NCBI GenBank assembly: GCA_964645585.1
Contig: CAZYAN010000076.1
Location: forward strand, 1-12,113
Length of the DNA stretch: 12,113 nucleotides
Direction: 5' to 3'
Source of the DNA: DATGSL01 sp964645585
GTDB taxonomy: Bacteria > Verrucomicrobiota > Verrucomicrobiia > Opitutales > T3Sed10-336
Shown here: positions 1 through 7,478 of the stretch, one piece after another
Numbering within the stretch: position 1 is the first letter of the stretch
Layout of the letters: every line of letters begins with the position of its first letter
The notes under the pieces: generated by a model
The model's database searches: none
Told to the model about the DNA's origin: nothing
The model's input: the letters and a program-made list of their open reading frames with translations, nothing else
Translations under genes and position numbers: made by a program

Positions 1-59
<59 letters not shown>

Positions 60-78
60 GTTGTGCGGAAAGGCCCTA

Positions 79-106
79 AATCTTCCGTTTTTTACCGGTG
101 TGTCAA
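79..106 (-). promoter_or_regulatory. Candidate promoter of tRNA-Gly
   Basis: Reading the minus strand, a perfect -35 hexamer TTGACA lies at 106-101. A poor -10 match, AAGATT, lies at 84-79 after a 16-nt spacer. The following bases, TAGGGCC, are GC-rich, as in the discriminators of stringently controlled stable-RNA promoters. A transcript starting near 71 would begin about a dozen bases before the tRNA. The -35 box is convincing; the -10 is weak, so the exact promoter is uncertain. Confidence 0.4.
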
Positions 107-108
107 TA

Positions 109-126
109 GGGAAAACGCTTTTTCCC
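109..126 (-). terminator. Weak hairpin between the desaturase gene and tRNA-Gly
   Basis: A 7-bp inverted repeat, GGGAAAA (109-115) with TTTTCCC (120-126), closes a 4-nt loop about 30 bases after the desaturase stop. It sits just before the tRNA-Gly -35 box. No U-run follows it on either strand, so it is not a standard intrinsic terminator. It may insulate the two transcripts, or it may be chance. Confidence 0.2.
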
Positions 127-154
127 GCTCAAAGGCGCGTCCGCGCTGCCGCCG

Positions 155-1255
<1,101 letters not shown>

Positions 1256-1318
1256 AGATATACAAGGTAAATTCGAGAACACGGTCACGACAAGGGCGTA
1301 ACGCGTTTCTGATAAAAT

Positions 1319-1330
1319 TAATCCGGATTA
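1319..1330. promoter_or_regulatory. Perfect 12-bp palindrome upstream of the desaturase gene
   Basis: TAATCCGGATTA is an exact inverted repeat lying 64 bp upstream of the chosen desaturase start, in the gap after the muramidase gene. Its symmetry and AT-rich surroundings would suit a dimeric repressor or activator of the desaturase. Next to it on the minus strand is TTTTAT, a possible -10-like element. I recognise no regulator family by this site, so the role is inferred from position only. Confidence 0.3.
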
Positions 1331-1372
1331 TTCACGATCGGGAGCCAGCAATCCGCCACATTTCACAACCGA

Positions 1373-2674
1373 TCATGGGTAAAGCAGGTACGGCGTCCGC
1401 GAACGGGCAAAATCGCGCACCTCCGCCTCCCAGCTCGCGACAAGATCCGTCACATCTCCTCCACACTCAATCGTGGTTCGCACCGCCTCGCTGCCGGCGC
1501 GTATATCGATTCCGCGATCGTTAAAAAAATCATCTCGGCGATCTTCAGGCAGGGCTCGGTAAAACGCGTCGAGCAAATGAACGCCCGCCGCGACCGGCGC
1601 CAGTACATCTGGATCCTCGACCGCGATCGCCACGCCCGCCACATCCTCTCCCAAAAGCTTCGGGCTCTTGGCCATACCCGGAATGCTCTCCGGCTCAAAA
1701 TGGATCGCCTCGAACCGCACGCCCGCAAGTCCCCGACCGTTCAGGTTGCGAGCGATTTCGACGGCGTTCACACCGGTCGTGCCCACCTGCAAAAAGGGGC
1801 GCCGGGTTCCGCGTCCTTCGCTCGCCGTCGTGCCTTCGAACAAACAGGTGCCGGGGTAGATAAAAGCGGTCGCCGCATCGGGAATGTTCGGGCTCGGCGG
1901 CACCCATTCCAGCCCGGTTTCCGGCCAAAGCATCTCTCGCGTCCAGCCTTCCATCCGAACCACCCGCAAATCGATCCGCTCGAGGCCTTCGTGCCACGAT
2001 TCCCCCTGGATCATCCGCGCGAGTTCGCCGATCGTCATCGCGTGCGTCACCGGCGTCGGATAGAGGCCGATTCCCGACCGGAAGCGCGCTTCACGAATGA
2101 ACCCTTCCATCCGCAAACCGCCGAGCGGGTTCGGACGATCGAGCACGACAAAGGGAATTCCCGCTTCCGCCGCCGAGATCATACACCGCCCCATCGTCGC
2201 CGGATACGTGTAGAAGCGCGCCCCGACATCTTGCATGTCAAAGAGGAGCACGTCGACGTTGGCCAGCATCTCCGGCGTCGGACGGCGGTTTTTCCCATAC
2301 AGACTGTAAATCGGAGCACCGGTCACTTCATCGTGACTGTCGCCGACCGCTTCTCCCGCGTCCGCCCGTCCGCGCAAACCATGCTCGGGTCCAAAAAGAG
2401 CCGCGATTTCCACCTCGCCATCCTCGTGAAGCAGATCGATCAAATGCCGGCTGCCCACCCGCGCACTCGGATTCGTCACCAGTCCGACCCGTTTTCCCGC
2501 GATCAGCTCCCGCTCTTCCGTCAGCAGCCGCTCCGCCCCGACCCGCACTCGGCCGGATGCGTCAGCGGCAAGCAGAAGCAGGACAGTCAGAAGAGCGGTG
2601 ATACCAAGCACTCCGGCTCGGCCCGGCCTATTGCGTTTTGGCGTTGCCCGTGTCACGTCGCCCAATCCACTCAC
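1373..2674 (-). CDS. namZ: NamZ-type exo-beta-N-acetylmuramidase (DUF1343 family), exported
   Basis: Proteins of this family (the B. subtilis NamZ/YbbC type) release N-acetylmuramic acid from the non-reducing end of peptidoglycan fragments. From the GTG at 2674 the product is 433 aa. It has a basic N-terminus, a hydrophobic signal segment at about 20-36, and a likely cleavage after ADASG near 41. Family motifs are clear and in order: LVTNPSA (65-71), GPEHG (95-99, with E97 and H98), DVGARFYTY (149-157), LDRPNPLGG (178-186), PSPNIP (260-265) and FEGTTASEGRGT (279-290). The full family length is present and ends in RTPYLLYP. The GTG overlaps the stop of the upstream HAD gene as GTGA, which implies translational coupling. 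A GTG at 2656 with a weak upstream GGA is an alternative giving six fewer residues. The product probably acts outside the cytoplasmic membrane in cell-wall turnover. Confidence 0.9.
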   Translation of the reverse strand: MSGLGDVTRATPKRNRPGRAGVLGITALLTVLLLLAADASGRVRVGAERLLTEERELIAGKRVGLVTNPSARVGSRHLIDLLHEDGEVEIAALFGPEHGLRGRADAGEAVGDSHDEVTGAPIYSLYGKNRRPTPEMLANVDVLLFDMQDVGARFYTYPATMGRCMISAAEAGIPFVVLDRPNPLGGLRMEGFIREARFRSGIGLYPTPVTHAMTIGELARMIQGESWHEGLERIDLRVVRMEGWTREMLWPETGLEWVPPSPNIPDAATAFIYPGTCLFEGTTASEGRGTRRPFLQVGTTGVNAVEIARNLNGRGLAGVRFEAIHFEPESIPGMAKSPKLLGEDVAGVAIAVEDPDVLAPVAAGVHLLDAFYRALPEDRRDDFFNDRGIDIRAGSEAVRTTIECGGDVTDLVASWEAEVRDFARSRTPYLLYP

Positions 2675-3387
2675 TGAAATCGGGCAATGTCGAGTCCCGG
2701 CATGCCGGCGTTGGAAGTCGCCACGCGCGCGGAAACAATCCGATACGCCTGCTGCGGCGTCTCCACCCATTCCCTGCAGAGATTTTTGACATGGCGCGAC
2801 ACCGTCCGGTTGTGACGGATCAACAGGGTCGGCACCTGAGTGGCGTGACCGGCCAGAACATCGACATCCGCGTCGCCGACAAAGAGCGTGTCGCTGTTTT
2901 TTAGAGAGAGTTCATCGATGATATGAACGAGTCCTTCCGGATCCGGCTTGTGACTGTCAAAATCATCGCCGCACACCACGATTTGAAAATATTTCCAGAG
3001 GTTGTGCGTCGTGAGGATTTCCGCGGTCGTTTTCCGATCGCGGCCGGTCCAAAGCGCCACTTCCGTCTTATTCTTCAAAAGCGTGTCGAGCATCGGAACC
3101 GCACCCTCGAACGGAACAATCTGATGGTGATGCGTCCGGTTGTACTCCAGGAGCCGGTCCATCGCGTCGGGGATGTTGCGCTCGTTCTCAAGCAGATTTC
3201 GCAGGCAATTTTCCGGGGGTCCGGCGAGTTTGTCGAAAATTTGCAGCGGTGTCGGCACCGTCTGGAACACTTCAATGGCATACGCAAAAGACGCCAGCAC
3301 CATCGGCATGCTGTTGACGAGGGTTCCATCGAGGTCGAAGACCACGCTTAATCGTTTCCGTTCGGGCAACATGTCGCAATTCTGCAC
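2671..3387 (-). CDS. HAD superfamily phosphatase (phosphoglycolate phosphatase-like)
   Basis: A cytoplasmic haloacid-dehalogenase-fold phosphatase of 238 aa. Motif I is FDLDGT, with nucleophile D18 and acid/base D20. Motif II is T114 in LWTGRD, motif III is K147 in SHKPDP, and motif IV is GDADVD (D172 and D176 bind Mg). A helical cap lies between motifs I and II, about residues 25-95, as in subclass C1 enzymes of the Gph/PpaX/MupP group. The GTG start at 3387 is supported by AAGGAG at 3404-3399 (11-nt spacing); the in-frame ATG at 3372 has none at the right distance. It overlaps the muramidase gene by 4 bases and follows the LolA-like gene by 40 bp, so an operon is likely. Its neighbour suggests it might dephosphorylate an amino-sugar phosphate such as MurNAc-6-phosphate, but the substrate is not readable from the sequence. 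Confidence 0.88.
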   Translation of the reverse strand: MQNCDMLPERKRLSVVFDLDGTLVNSMPMVLASFAYAIEVFQTVPTPLQIFDKLAGPPENCLRNLLENERNIPDAMDRLLEYNRTHHHQIVPFEGAVPMLDTLLKNKTEVALWTGRDRKTTAEILTTHNLWKYFQIVVCGDDFDSHKPDPEGLVHIIDELSLKNSDTLFVGDADVDVLAGHATQVPTLLIRHNRTVSRHVKNLCREWVETPQQAYRIVSARVATSNAGMPGLDIARFQ

Positions 3388-3398
3388 AAGTCAGTCGG

Positions 3399-3404
3399 CT
3401 CCTT
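3399..3404 (-). promoter_or_regulatory. Ribosome binding site deciding the HAD gene start
   Basis: AAGGAG on the minus strand is the strongest Shine-Dalgarno sequence in the minus-strand block. Its distance of 11 nt to the GTG at 3387, against 26 nt to the ATG at 3372, favours the GTG start. Confidence 0.55.
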
Positions 3405-3427
3405 AAATCGAATCGGTGTAAAAGGGT

Positions 3428-4348
3428 TCAGAAAAAAGTAAATTCCTCCCGCGGAACAGAAGGAAACGGCTCTGCCAGCGCATCCGCCGAAAATCGAAAC
3501 CGCTCCGGGGCAAGGTCCAGGGCCGCCGCGCCGACCGACAAGCGGGTTTTGTCCCCGTCCTTCCGGTCGAGAAAATCGATCGTCTTTACCAGCCATTGGT
3601 CGCCGACGCGCTTGATCTCGATGATGTTGAACGAGAGCCAGACCTGGTCTCCTTCTCCCACCAGCTCGGCGCCGGTCATCGCATTGAATTCCGCGTCCAA
3701 AAACATCCGCACCCCTTTCAGCTCTGGATGCGCGGCGGCAAACTCCGCGGGCGGCTTCATGAAAAATCCGTGCGACGACCGGCCGCGGACGCGGCTCAAT
3801 CCTTCATAGGAAAAGTTCGGCCAGTAAACAAACGGCATCTGCAAATCGAACGGCGTGAATTCCATTTCCCCCACCGGCGTCAACAGCTCCTCAATCGGAA
3901 TCTCCCGCACGCCTTGCCCAGGGGCCGCTGTGTCGAACGTCCACACCGACGGTTCGGGTCCGTTTTGAACAAGAAACCGCAGAATTTGCTCGTCCTCCTT
4001 TCCGGGCGACCAGAGTTCGTAACGGAAAACCGGACCTGATTCATTTCGAGCGCCCCACATTTGGCCGCGGAAACGCTTCTCCTTCCCGCGGCGCGGCATA
4101 TAGCGGAGCTCAAACAGGAAACTGTAAACACCCGGAACCCCCATCCGCCGCATTTCTTCGAGCCGGGCGATTCCTTCTTCTTTGTCGAGTTCGCTGTACG
4201 GGATTGGGCGCGGCGGCAAACGGCGCTGCGCGGTCGATTCCGTCGCGCCGAAAAAAACAAACCCGCACAGCAGGATCCCGAGCAGAAGCGAATAAGCGGG
4301 ACCGAAGCCGAGCGCGCGCCGGCATCGAAAAGTGCGGATAGGAAACAC
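3428..4348 (-). CDS. Exported LolA-like protein (outer-membrane lipoprotein-sorting type), exact role unknown
   Basis: The product has 306 aa. The N-terminus is basic and is followed by a hydrophobic stretch at about 18-36 and a plausible signal peptidase site after ESTA (37-40). It is therefore probably periplasmic. The mature part alternates charged and aromatic beta-strand-like segments. A central PFVYWPNFSYEG stretch precedes a segment rich in beta strands ending in VRMFLDAEFNAMTGAEL and WLVKTIDFLDRK. This resembles LolA-like proteins annotated as outer membrane lipoprotein-sorting proteins. They share a fold that shields lipid or lipoprotein acyl chains, but the resemblance is by eye only. 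The start is a GTG with no good Shine-Dalgarno; no closer alternative keeps the signal peptide. It lies 110 bp downstream of secG and 40 bp upstream of the HAD gene. The family call is moderate; that it is an exported protein is firmer. Confidence 0.65.
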   Translation of the reverse strand: MFPIRTFRCRRALGFGPAYSLLLGILLCGFVFFGATESTAQRRLPPRPIPYSELDKEEGIARLEEMRRMGVPGVYSFLFELRYMPRRGKEKRFRGQMWGARNESGPVFRYELWSPGKEDEQILRFLVQNGPEPSVWTFDTAAPGQGVREIPIEELLTPVGEMEFTPFDLQMPFVYWPNFSYEGLSRVRGRSSHGFFMKPPAEFAAAHPELKGVRMFLDAEFNAMTGAELVGEGDQVWLSFNIIEIKRVGDQWLVKTIDFLDRKDGDKTRLSVGAAALDLAPERFRFSADALAEPFPSVPREEFTFF

Positions 4349-4458
4349 GGAATCTTTTCTGGTTACTCGTTCAAAACAGGAAACCGGCGGCAGCGGGTCT
4401 CCTCGAAATCCAATCCGCCAAAAGAAAGCCGGCGAGAGTTCGAACCGTCCTCTGCGGC

Positions 4459-5016
4459 TCAGCTGCCCGCTTCCGGCGAAGTGGCCTCTTCAGAGACCTT
4501 GTCCGCGGCTTCTGGTTCCGGCGTCACTTCTGAACCGGGCTCCTCAGCAGCCGCCGGTTCCCCGGTTTCTTCCGGCTGCTCCGAAGCCGGTTCCGCTTGC
4601 GCTCCGGATTCGGCTTCCGGTTCGCTCGCCGGCGTCTCCAGCTGCACTTCCGGCAGCGGCTCCTGCGGCGATGAGAGTTCCGGTATCTCCCCGGCCGCCG
4701 GGTCGGGCGCCGGCTCGGTTCCGACCGCGCGCATCTCCGGAAGCCCCCGCTCCGCGCTCGCCGGACTGTGATTGGCGTACATGTGCGTGAGGTAGAGCCC
4801 GAAGCTGGCAACGAAGAAGAAAATCGAGCAGTAGATCGTGCCGCGAGACAGGATGTTGCCCGTCTCCGCGCCAAACGCCGACTCCGCAGCGCCTCCTCCT
4901 CCCAGCGCGGCACCGAGTCCGGAATCCGAGCGCGGCCGCTGCATCAGAATAATCAGGATCATCAGGACGGAGACCAGGATCAGGAGAAAGGTGAAAAAGC
5001 CTATCAGGAGGGTCAT
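4459..5016 (-). CDS. secG: SecG, protein translocase subunit, with long acidic Ala/Glu/Pro tail
   Basis: SecG is the small auxiliary subunit of the SecYEG inner-membrane channel and assists SecA-driven export. The first 80 residues show the whole family layout. TM1 is at about 3-25. The conserved LMQRPRSDSGLGAALGGG loop runs from 24 and continues as a glycine/alanine stretch to FGAETGNILSRGT, ending at 60. TM2 is at about 61-79. Typical SecG proteins end within a few dozen residues of TM2, but here about 105 residues follow. These are dominated by Glu, Pro, Ala and Ser, with almost no hydrophobic or basic residues. The tail is predicted disordered and strongly negative. The ATG at 5016 has no strong Shine-Dalgarno but begins exactly at TM1. 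It heads a minus-strand run with the LolA-like, HAD and muramidase genes. Confidence 0.9.
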   Translation of the reverse strand: MTLLIGFFTFLLILVSVLMILIILMQRPRSDSGLGAALGGGGAAESAFGAETGNILSRGTIYCSIFFFVASFGLYLTHMYANHSPASAERGLPEMRAVGTEPAPDPAAGEIPELSSPQEPLPEVQLETPASEPEAESGAQAEPASEQPEETGEPAAAEEPGSEVTPEPEAADKVSEEATSPEAGS

Positions 5017-5172
5017 CGCACTCGCTTGTTCAGATCAAAGGATAAATTGTGAGAAAAGGCTCAACAGATAACCGCCCGTCCTCTTCCCGCAAGGGTAAAA
5101 TGAGAAATCTCCACCGATAATTCCACGGCTTTTCGCCCGTTCCTTCTGTTACCACCGTGCCAGACTTCGCGA

Positions 5173-6057
5173 TTACATTCGGTCGAGCGAAGCCAGAAAC
5201 AAATTTCGGTCTTGCTCCGATGTAAGATTCTTCATCGCCAGTTCGCGAAGCCGCTCCTCTCCTTGGCGATCGTCCATCGCACGAGCCGCGCGGATTCCTT
5301 TCAAGTAAGCCTCAAGCTCCCGCGGGTGCTGGTGAACGATTTTTCGGTATTCCGCGAGGGCGAGGCGAAACTCGCCCTGCTCCATCAGCTTGTCGGCCGT
5401 CCAGTAGTCCGCTTTGGTTCCTCCGCCGCTGCCCTGAAGGAGTGTGTCAAAGAATCCCGTTATCGGCGCCATGAACAATCGGAGCGTCTCCGGCAGCGTC
5501 AATGCGATCGCGACCACAATCAACACCATCCCTTGGATGAATGTGAACACGAAATTGTACGAGGTATCGTCACCCTTCACCCAAACCAGAGCACCCGCGA
5601 CCACCAGTGAAACCGCGACCACCCAGCGAACAACCGCGATGATTACCGGCAAACTCCGCCGCCAGTCAAACGCCGGTATGGTTTCGTCTCCGGTGGCGCG
5701 AGCCGCCCGATCGCGCTCGACGTTTTCCCGCAGGAGTTCAGAGACGTCGGCGGGGCTTCGCCCCCAATCCGCACCCGCAACGTCAGCCCGCTGGCTCTCC
5801 CCGCCTGCACCAGATGAGACTTGCTCCGGCTCAAACGGCCCCTCATCCGGCCAAAGGTCAGCCACCATCGGACCGTCCTCGCCGAGCGGCCGAAACTCTC
5901 CTCCATCAGCCGGACGGAACCACGTCTCCCGCGACAGTGTCCCGCTCCTCGCCCGTTCCCGCAGCGCCTCGATCGTAAACGGCCCTTCCTCCTTCCCAGC
6001 ACCGCTTTGGCGAATGAAGTAACGCGGCTCGTCCCTGCGTGCGAGTTTCGGTTTCAT
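5173..6057 (-). CDS. GYF_2-domain protein with two membrane helices and a TPR-like C-terminus
   Basis: The product has 294 aa from the ATG at 6057. Residues 12-59 form a GYF_2-type domain (DUF4339 style): RYFIRQ, then EEGPFTIEALRE, a TLSRETWFRP segment and a final FRPL. An acidic, probably disordered linker follows to about 120. Two hydrophobic helices come next, SLPVIIAVVRWVVAVSLVVA and an FVFTFIQGMVLIVVAIALTL stretch, joined by a short loop. A soluble helical tail resembles a tetratricopeptide repeat (AEYRKIVHQHPRELEAYLKG). GYF_2 domains bind proline-rich or other short peptides in membrane proteins of many bacteria, so a scaffold role in the inner membrane is likely; the partner is unknown. 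The frame continues upstream to 6123, but the sequence before M at 6057 does not look like domain sequence. It is transcribed toward secG with a gap of 156 bp. Confidence 0.75.
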   Translation of the reverse strand: MKPKLARRDEPRYFIRQSGAGKEEGPFTIEALRERARSGTLSRETWFRPADGGEFRPLGEDGPMVADLWPDEGPFEPEQVSSGAGGESQRADVAGADWGRSPADVSELLRENVERDRAARATGDETIPAFDWRRSLPVIIAVVRWVVAVSLVVAGALVWVKGDDTSYNFVFTFIQGMVLIVVAIALTLPETLRLFMAPITGFFDTLLQGSGGGTKADYWTADKLMEQGEFRLALAEYRKIVHQHPRELEAYLKGIRAARAMDDRQGEERLRELAMKNLTSEQDRNLFLASLDRM

Positions 6058-6093
6058 TTTTCTTCGGATCAATAAGATGCGCGACCGAGAGAC

Positions 6094-6170
6094 AAATTCC
6101 AACTGCGAATTGCGAAACCTCAAAGATCTTCAATCCAAACTTCCCAATCCAAAATCCAAAATTAAACCAG
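6094..6170. repeat. Heptad (7-bp period) degenerate tandem repeat upstream of lpxI
   Basis: Eleven consecutive 7-mers can be laid out in one register from 6094: aaattcc, aactgcg, aattgcg, aaacctc, aaagatc, ttcaatc, caaactt, cccaatc, caaaatc, caaaatt, aaaccag. The best copies are CAAAATC/CAAAATT at 6150-6163, close to a consensus NAAAATC. The tract lies in the divergent gap between the GYF_2 gene and lpxI, immediately before the lpxI promoter. The same heptad family recurs after lpxI. Confidence 0.75.
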
Positions 6171-6176
6171 CCTCGC

Positions 6177-6206
6177 TTGACTCATCAAATCGGGCGATCC
6201 TATAAA
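6177..6206 (+). promoter_or_regulatory. sigma70-like promoter of lpxI
   Basis: TTGACT (6177-6182) and TATAAA (6201-6206) are separated by 18 bp; each matches the consensus hexamer at five of six positions. The predicted start is around 6213, giving a leader of about 25 nt before the lpxI ATG at 6238. It is the clearest promoter in the window. Confidence 0.65.
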
Positions 6207-6237
6207 ACAGCCATGACGCCTCCTCTCTTCGCATCCG

Positions 6238-7086
6238 ATGCTTAGCCGCTTTCTGCCAGCCGATTTTGAGCCGGGCAGAAAGATCGCGCTTCTCGCCGGA
6301 CGGGGACGGTACCCCGTGCTCGTCACGGCGGCGATTCGCGAGCACAATTTGCCAATCTGCCTGATCGGATTCGAGGGCGAAACCGCGACCGAACTGATCG
6401 ATTCTTTCTCTCCGGATGAACGTGCGGTCATTAAAGTCGGCCAAATCGGCAAACTGCTCAAAAATCTCTCCCGGCTCCGCGCCCAATACGCGATCATGGC
6501 CGGACAGATCGCGCCCCGCAGACTGTTCAATGGACTCCACCCCGATTTCCGCGCTCTCGCGATCCTGGCCAAACTGAAAGAGAAGAACGCGGAAACCATC
6601 TTTGGCGCCGTCGCGCAAGAAATCGACGCGATCGGCGTCCGCCTGCTCGACGCCCGCTCCTTCCTCGACGACCACCTGGCGGACGTCGGCATGATGACGC
6701 GCGCGCGAAAACCGATCCCGCCCGAATATCTCGAACACGGCATTCGCATCGCCAAAGAAATTGCCCGCCTCGACATCGGCCAGGGAATCGTCGTCCGAAA
6801 AGGAACAGTCCTCGTCGTCGAAGGATTCGACGGGACCAACGCCATGCTCCGGCGCGCCGGCGAGTTTCAAACCGACGAAAAGATCTTCGTCAAAACCGTC
6901 AAACCGCGCCAGGACTACCGGTTTGACGTTCCGGTTTTCGGCCCCCGCACACTCGAACTCATGCGCGAGGCCAATATCGACACGGCCGCGCTCGAGGCCG
7001 AAAATACCGTCGTCCTCGATAAACCGGCCGTCATTCGCGAAGCTAATCGCCACGGGATCCGCCTCTACGGCTACGAGGGGAAATAA
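6238..7086 (+). CDS. lpxI: LpxI, UDP-2,3-diacylglucosamine pyrophosphatase (lipid A synthesis)
   Basis: LpxI hydrolyses UDP-2,3-diacylglucosamine to lipid X and UMP, the fourth step of the Raetz pathway. It replaces LpxH in alphaproteobacteria and many other Gram-negative phyla. The 282-aa product matches the usual family length. The N-terminal domain starts with KIALLAGRGRYPVLV (15-29). The DUF1009-type C-terminal domain shows LDIGQGIVVRKGTVLVVEGFDGTNAMLRRAG (178-208), QDYRFDVPVFGPRTLE with D226 and D230 (225-240), and a final GIRLYGYEG. The equivalent Asp-rich segment holds the catalytic residue in Caulobacter LpxI. A consensus-like promoter lies just upstream; no Shine-Dalgarno is visible before the ATG. 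The gene stands alone, without lpxA, fabZ or lpxB, and is flanked by heptad repeats on both sides. Confidence 0.95.
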   Translation: MLSRFLPADFEPGRKIALLAGRGRYPVLVTAAIREHNLPICLIGFEGETATELIDSFSPDERAVIKVGQIGKLLKNLSRLRAQYAIMAGQIAPRRLFNGLHPDFRALAILAKLKEKNAETIFGAVAQEIDAIGVRLLDARSFLDDHLADVGMMTRARKPIPPEYLEHGIRIAKEIARLDIGQGIVVRKGTVLVVEGFDGTNAMLRRAGEFQTDEKIFVKTVKPRQDYRFDVPVFGPRTLELMREANIDTAALEAENTVVLDKPAVIREANRHGIRLYGYEGK

Positions 7087-7170
7087 AGCGGAAAGCGGAA
7101 AGCGGAACGAACCGGCCCGGCACGCCTCCCCGGTCTACAATCGAAAATCTAAAATCTATAATTGAAAATA
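7086..7170. repeat. Heptad repeats downstream of lpxI
   Basis: Two 7-bp-period tracts follow the lpxI stop. Three exact copies of AAGCGGA lie at 7086-7106, the first overlapping the last base of the stop codon. After a GC-rich interruption come TACAATC, GAAAATC, TAAAATC, TATAATT and GAAAATA at 7136-7170. The second tract shares the NAAAATC consensus with the tract at 6094-6170 on the other side of the gene. Confidence 0.75.
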
Positions 7171-7478
7171 AAAGAAGGGCCATCCCGTTAGTGCCGTTTG
7201 CCGAAGGGCTCTTCCCCCTTTGTGTTCTAAGTGGGTGCTCTTCCGTCCTTTTGCGTCTTCCGGTTTACGGCCTGACAGTCCAGGAGCGGCAGGCGAGCTC
7301 CCTTCAATTCGGAATCAGGTAGAGAGCGACATGCCGACAACTCGAACACTACAGGATGACCAATCGTCACCGTAGCACAGTCCCCTCGCCGGTCAACCGG
7401 CATCTCACTTCTTGTCTTCGCCGCTCGTTTCATTCGAAGCTTTCCCTTTTCCCTTCTTCCATGTAGGTTTCCTGCTCT
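7171..7478. other. Gene-free stretch between the heptad repeats and the ARH-like gene
   Basis: With the repeats before it, this makes 392 bases without a convincing gene. It contains an imperfect direct repeat (GCTCTTCC... at 7208-7228 and 7236-7260, both running into TTTG(T/C)GT-like sequence) and a 6-bp inverted repeat, GCCGGT-CA-ACCGGC, at 7388-7401. The last 60 bases before the next gene are pyrimidine-rich on the plus strand. I see no tRNA, riboswitch core or intrinsic terminator. A long antisense frame crosses it but has no family resemblance. Confidence 0.6.

Noticed and set aside
1577..2677. Long plus-strand open frame opposite the muramidase
   Set aside because: The opposite strand encodes the complete NamZ motif set; this frame is Arg/His-rich and featureless.
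6130..7053. Minus-strand open frame of about 307 codons opposite lpxI
   Set aside because: lpxI is a certain family match with its own promoter. The antisense product shows no domain and runs through the repeat tract.
7203..7221. Hairpin GAAGGG/CCCTTT as a terminator for lpxI
   Set aside because: The stem is 6 bp with a G-T pair and no T-run follows.
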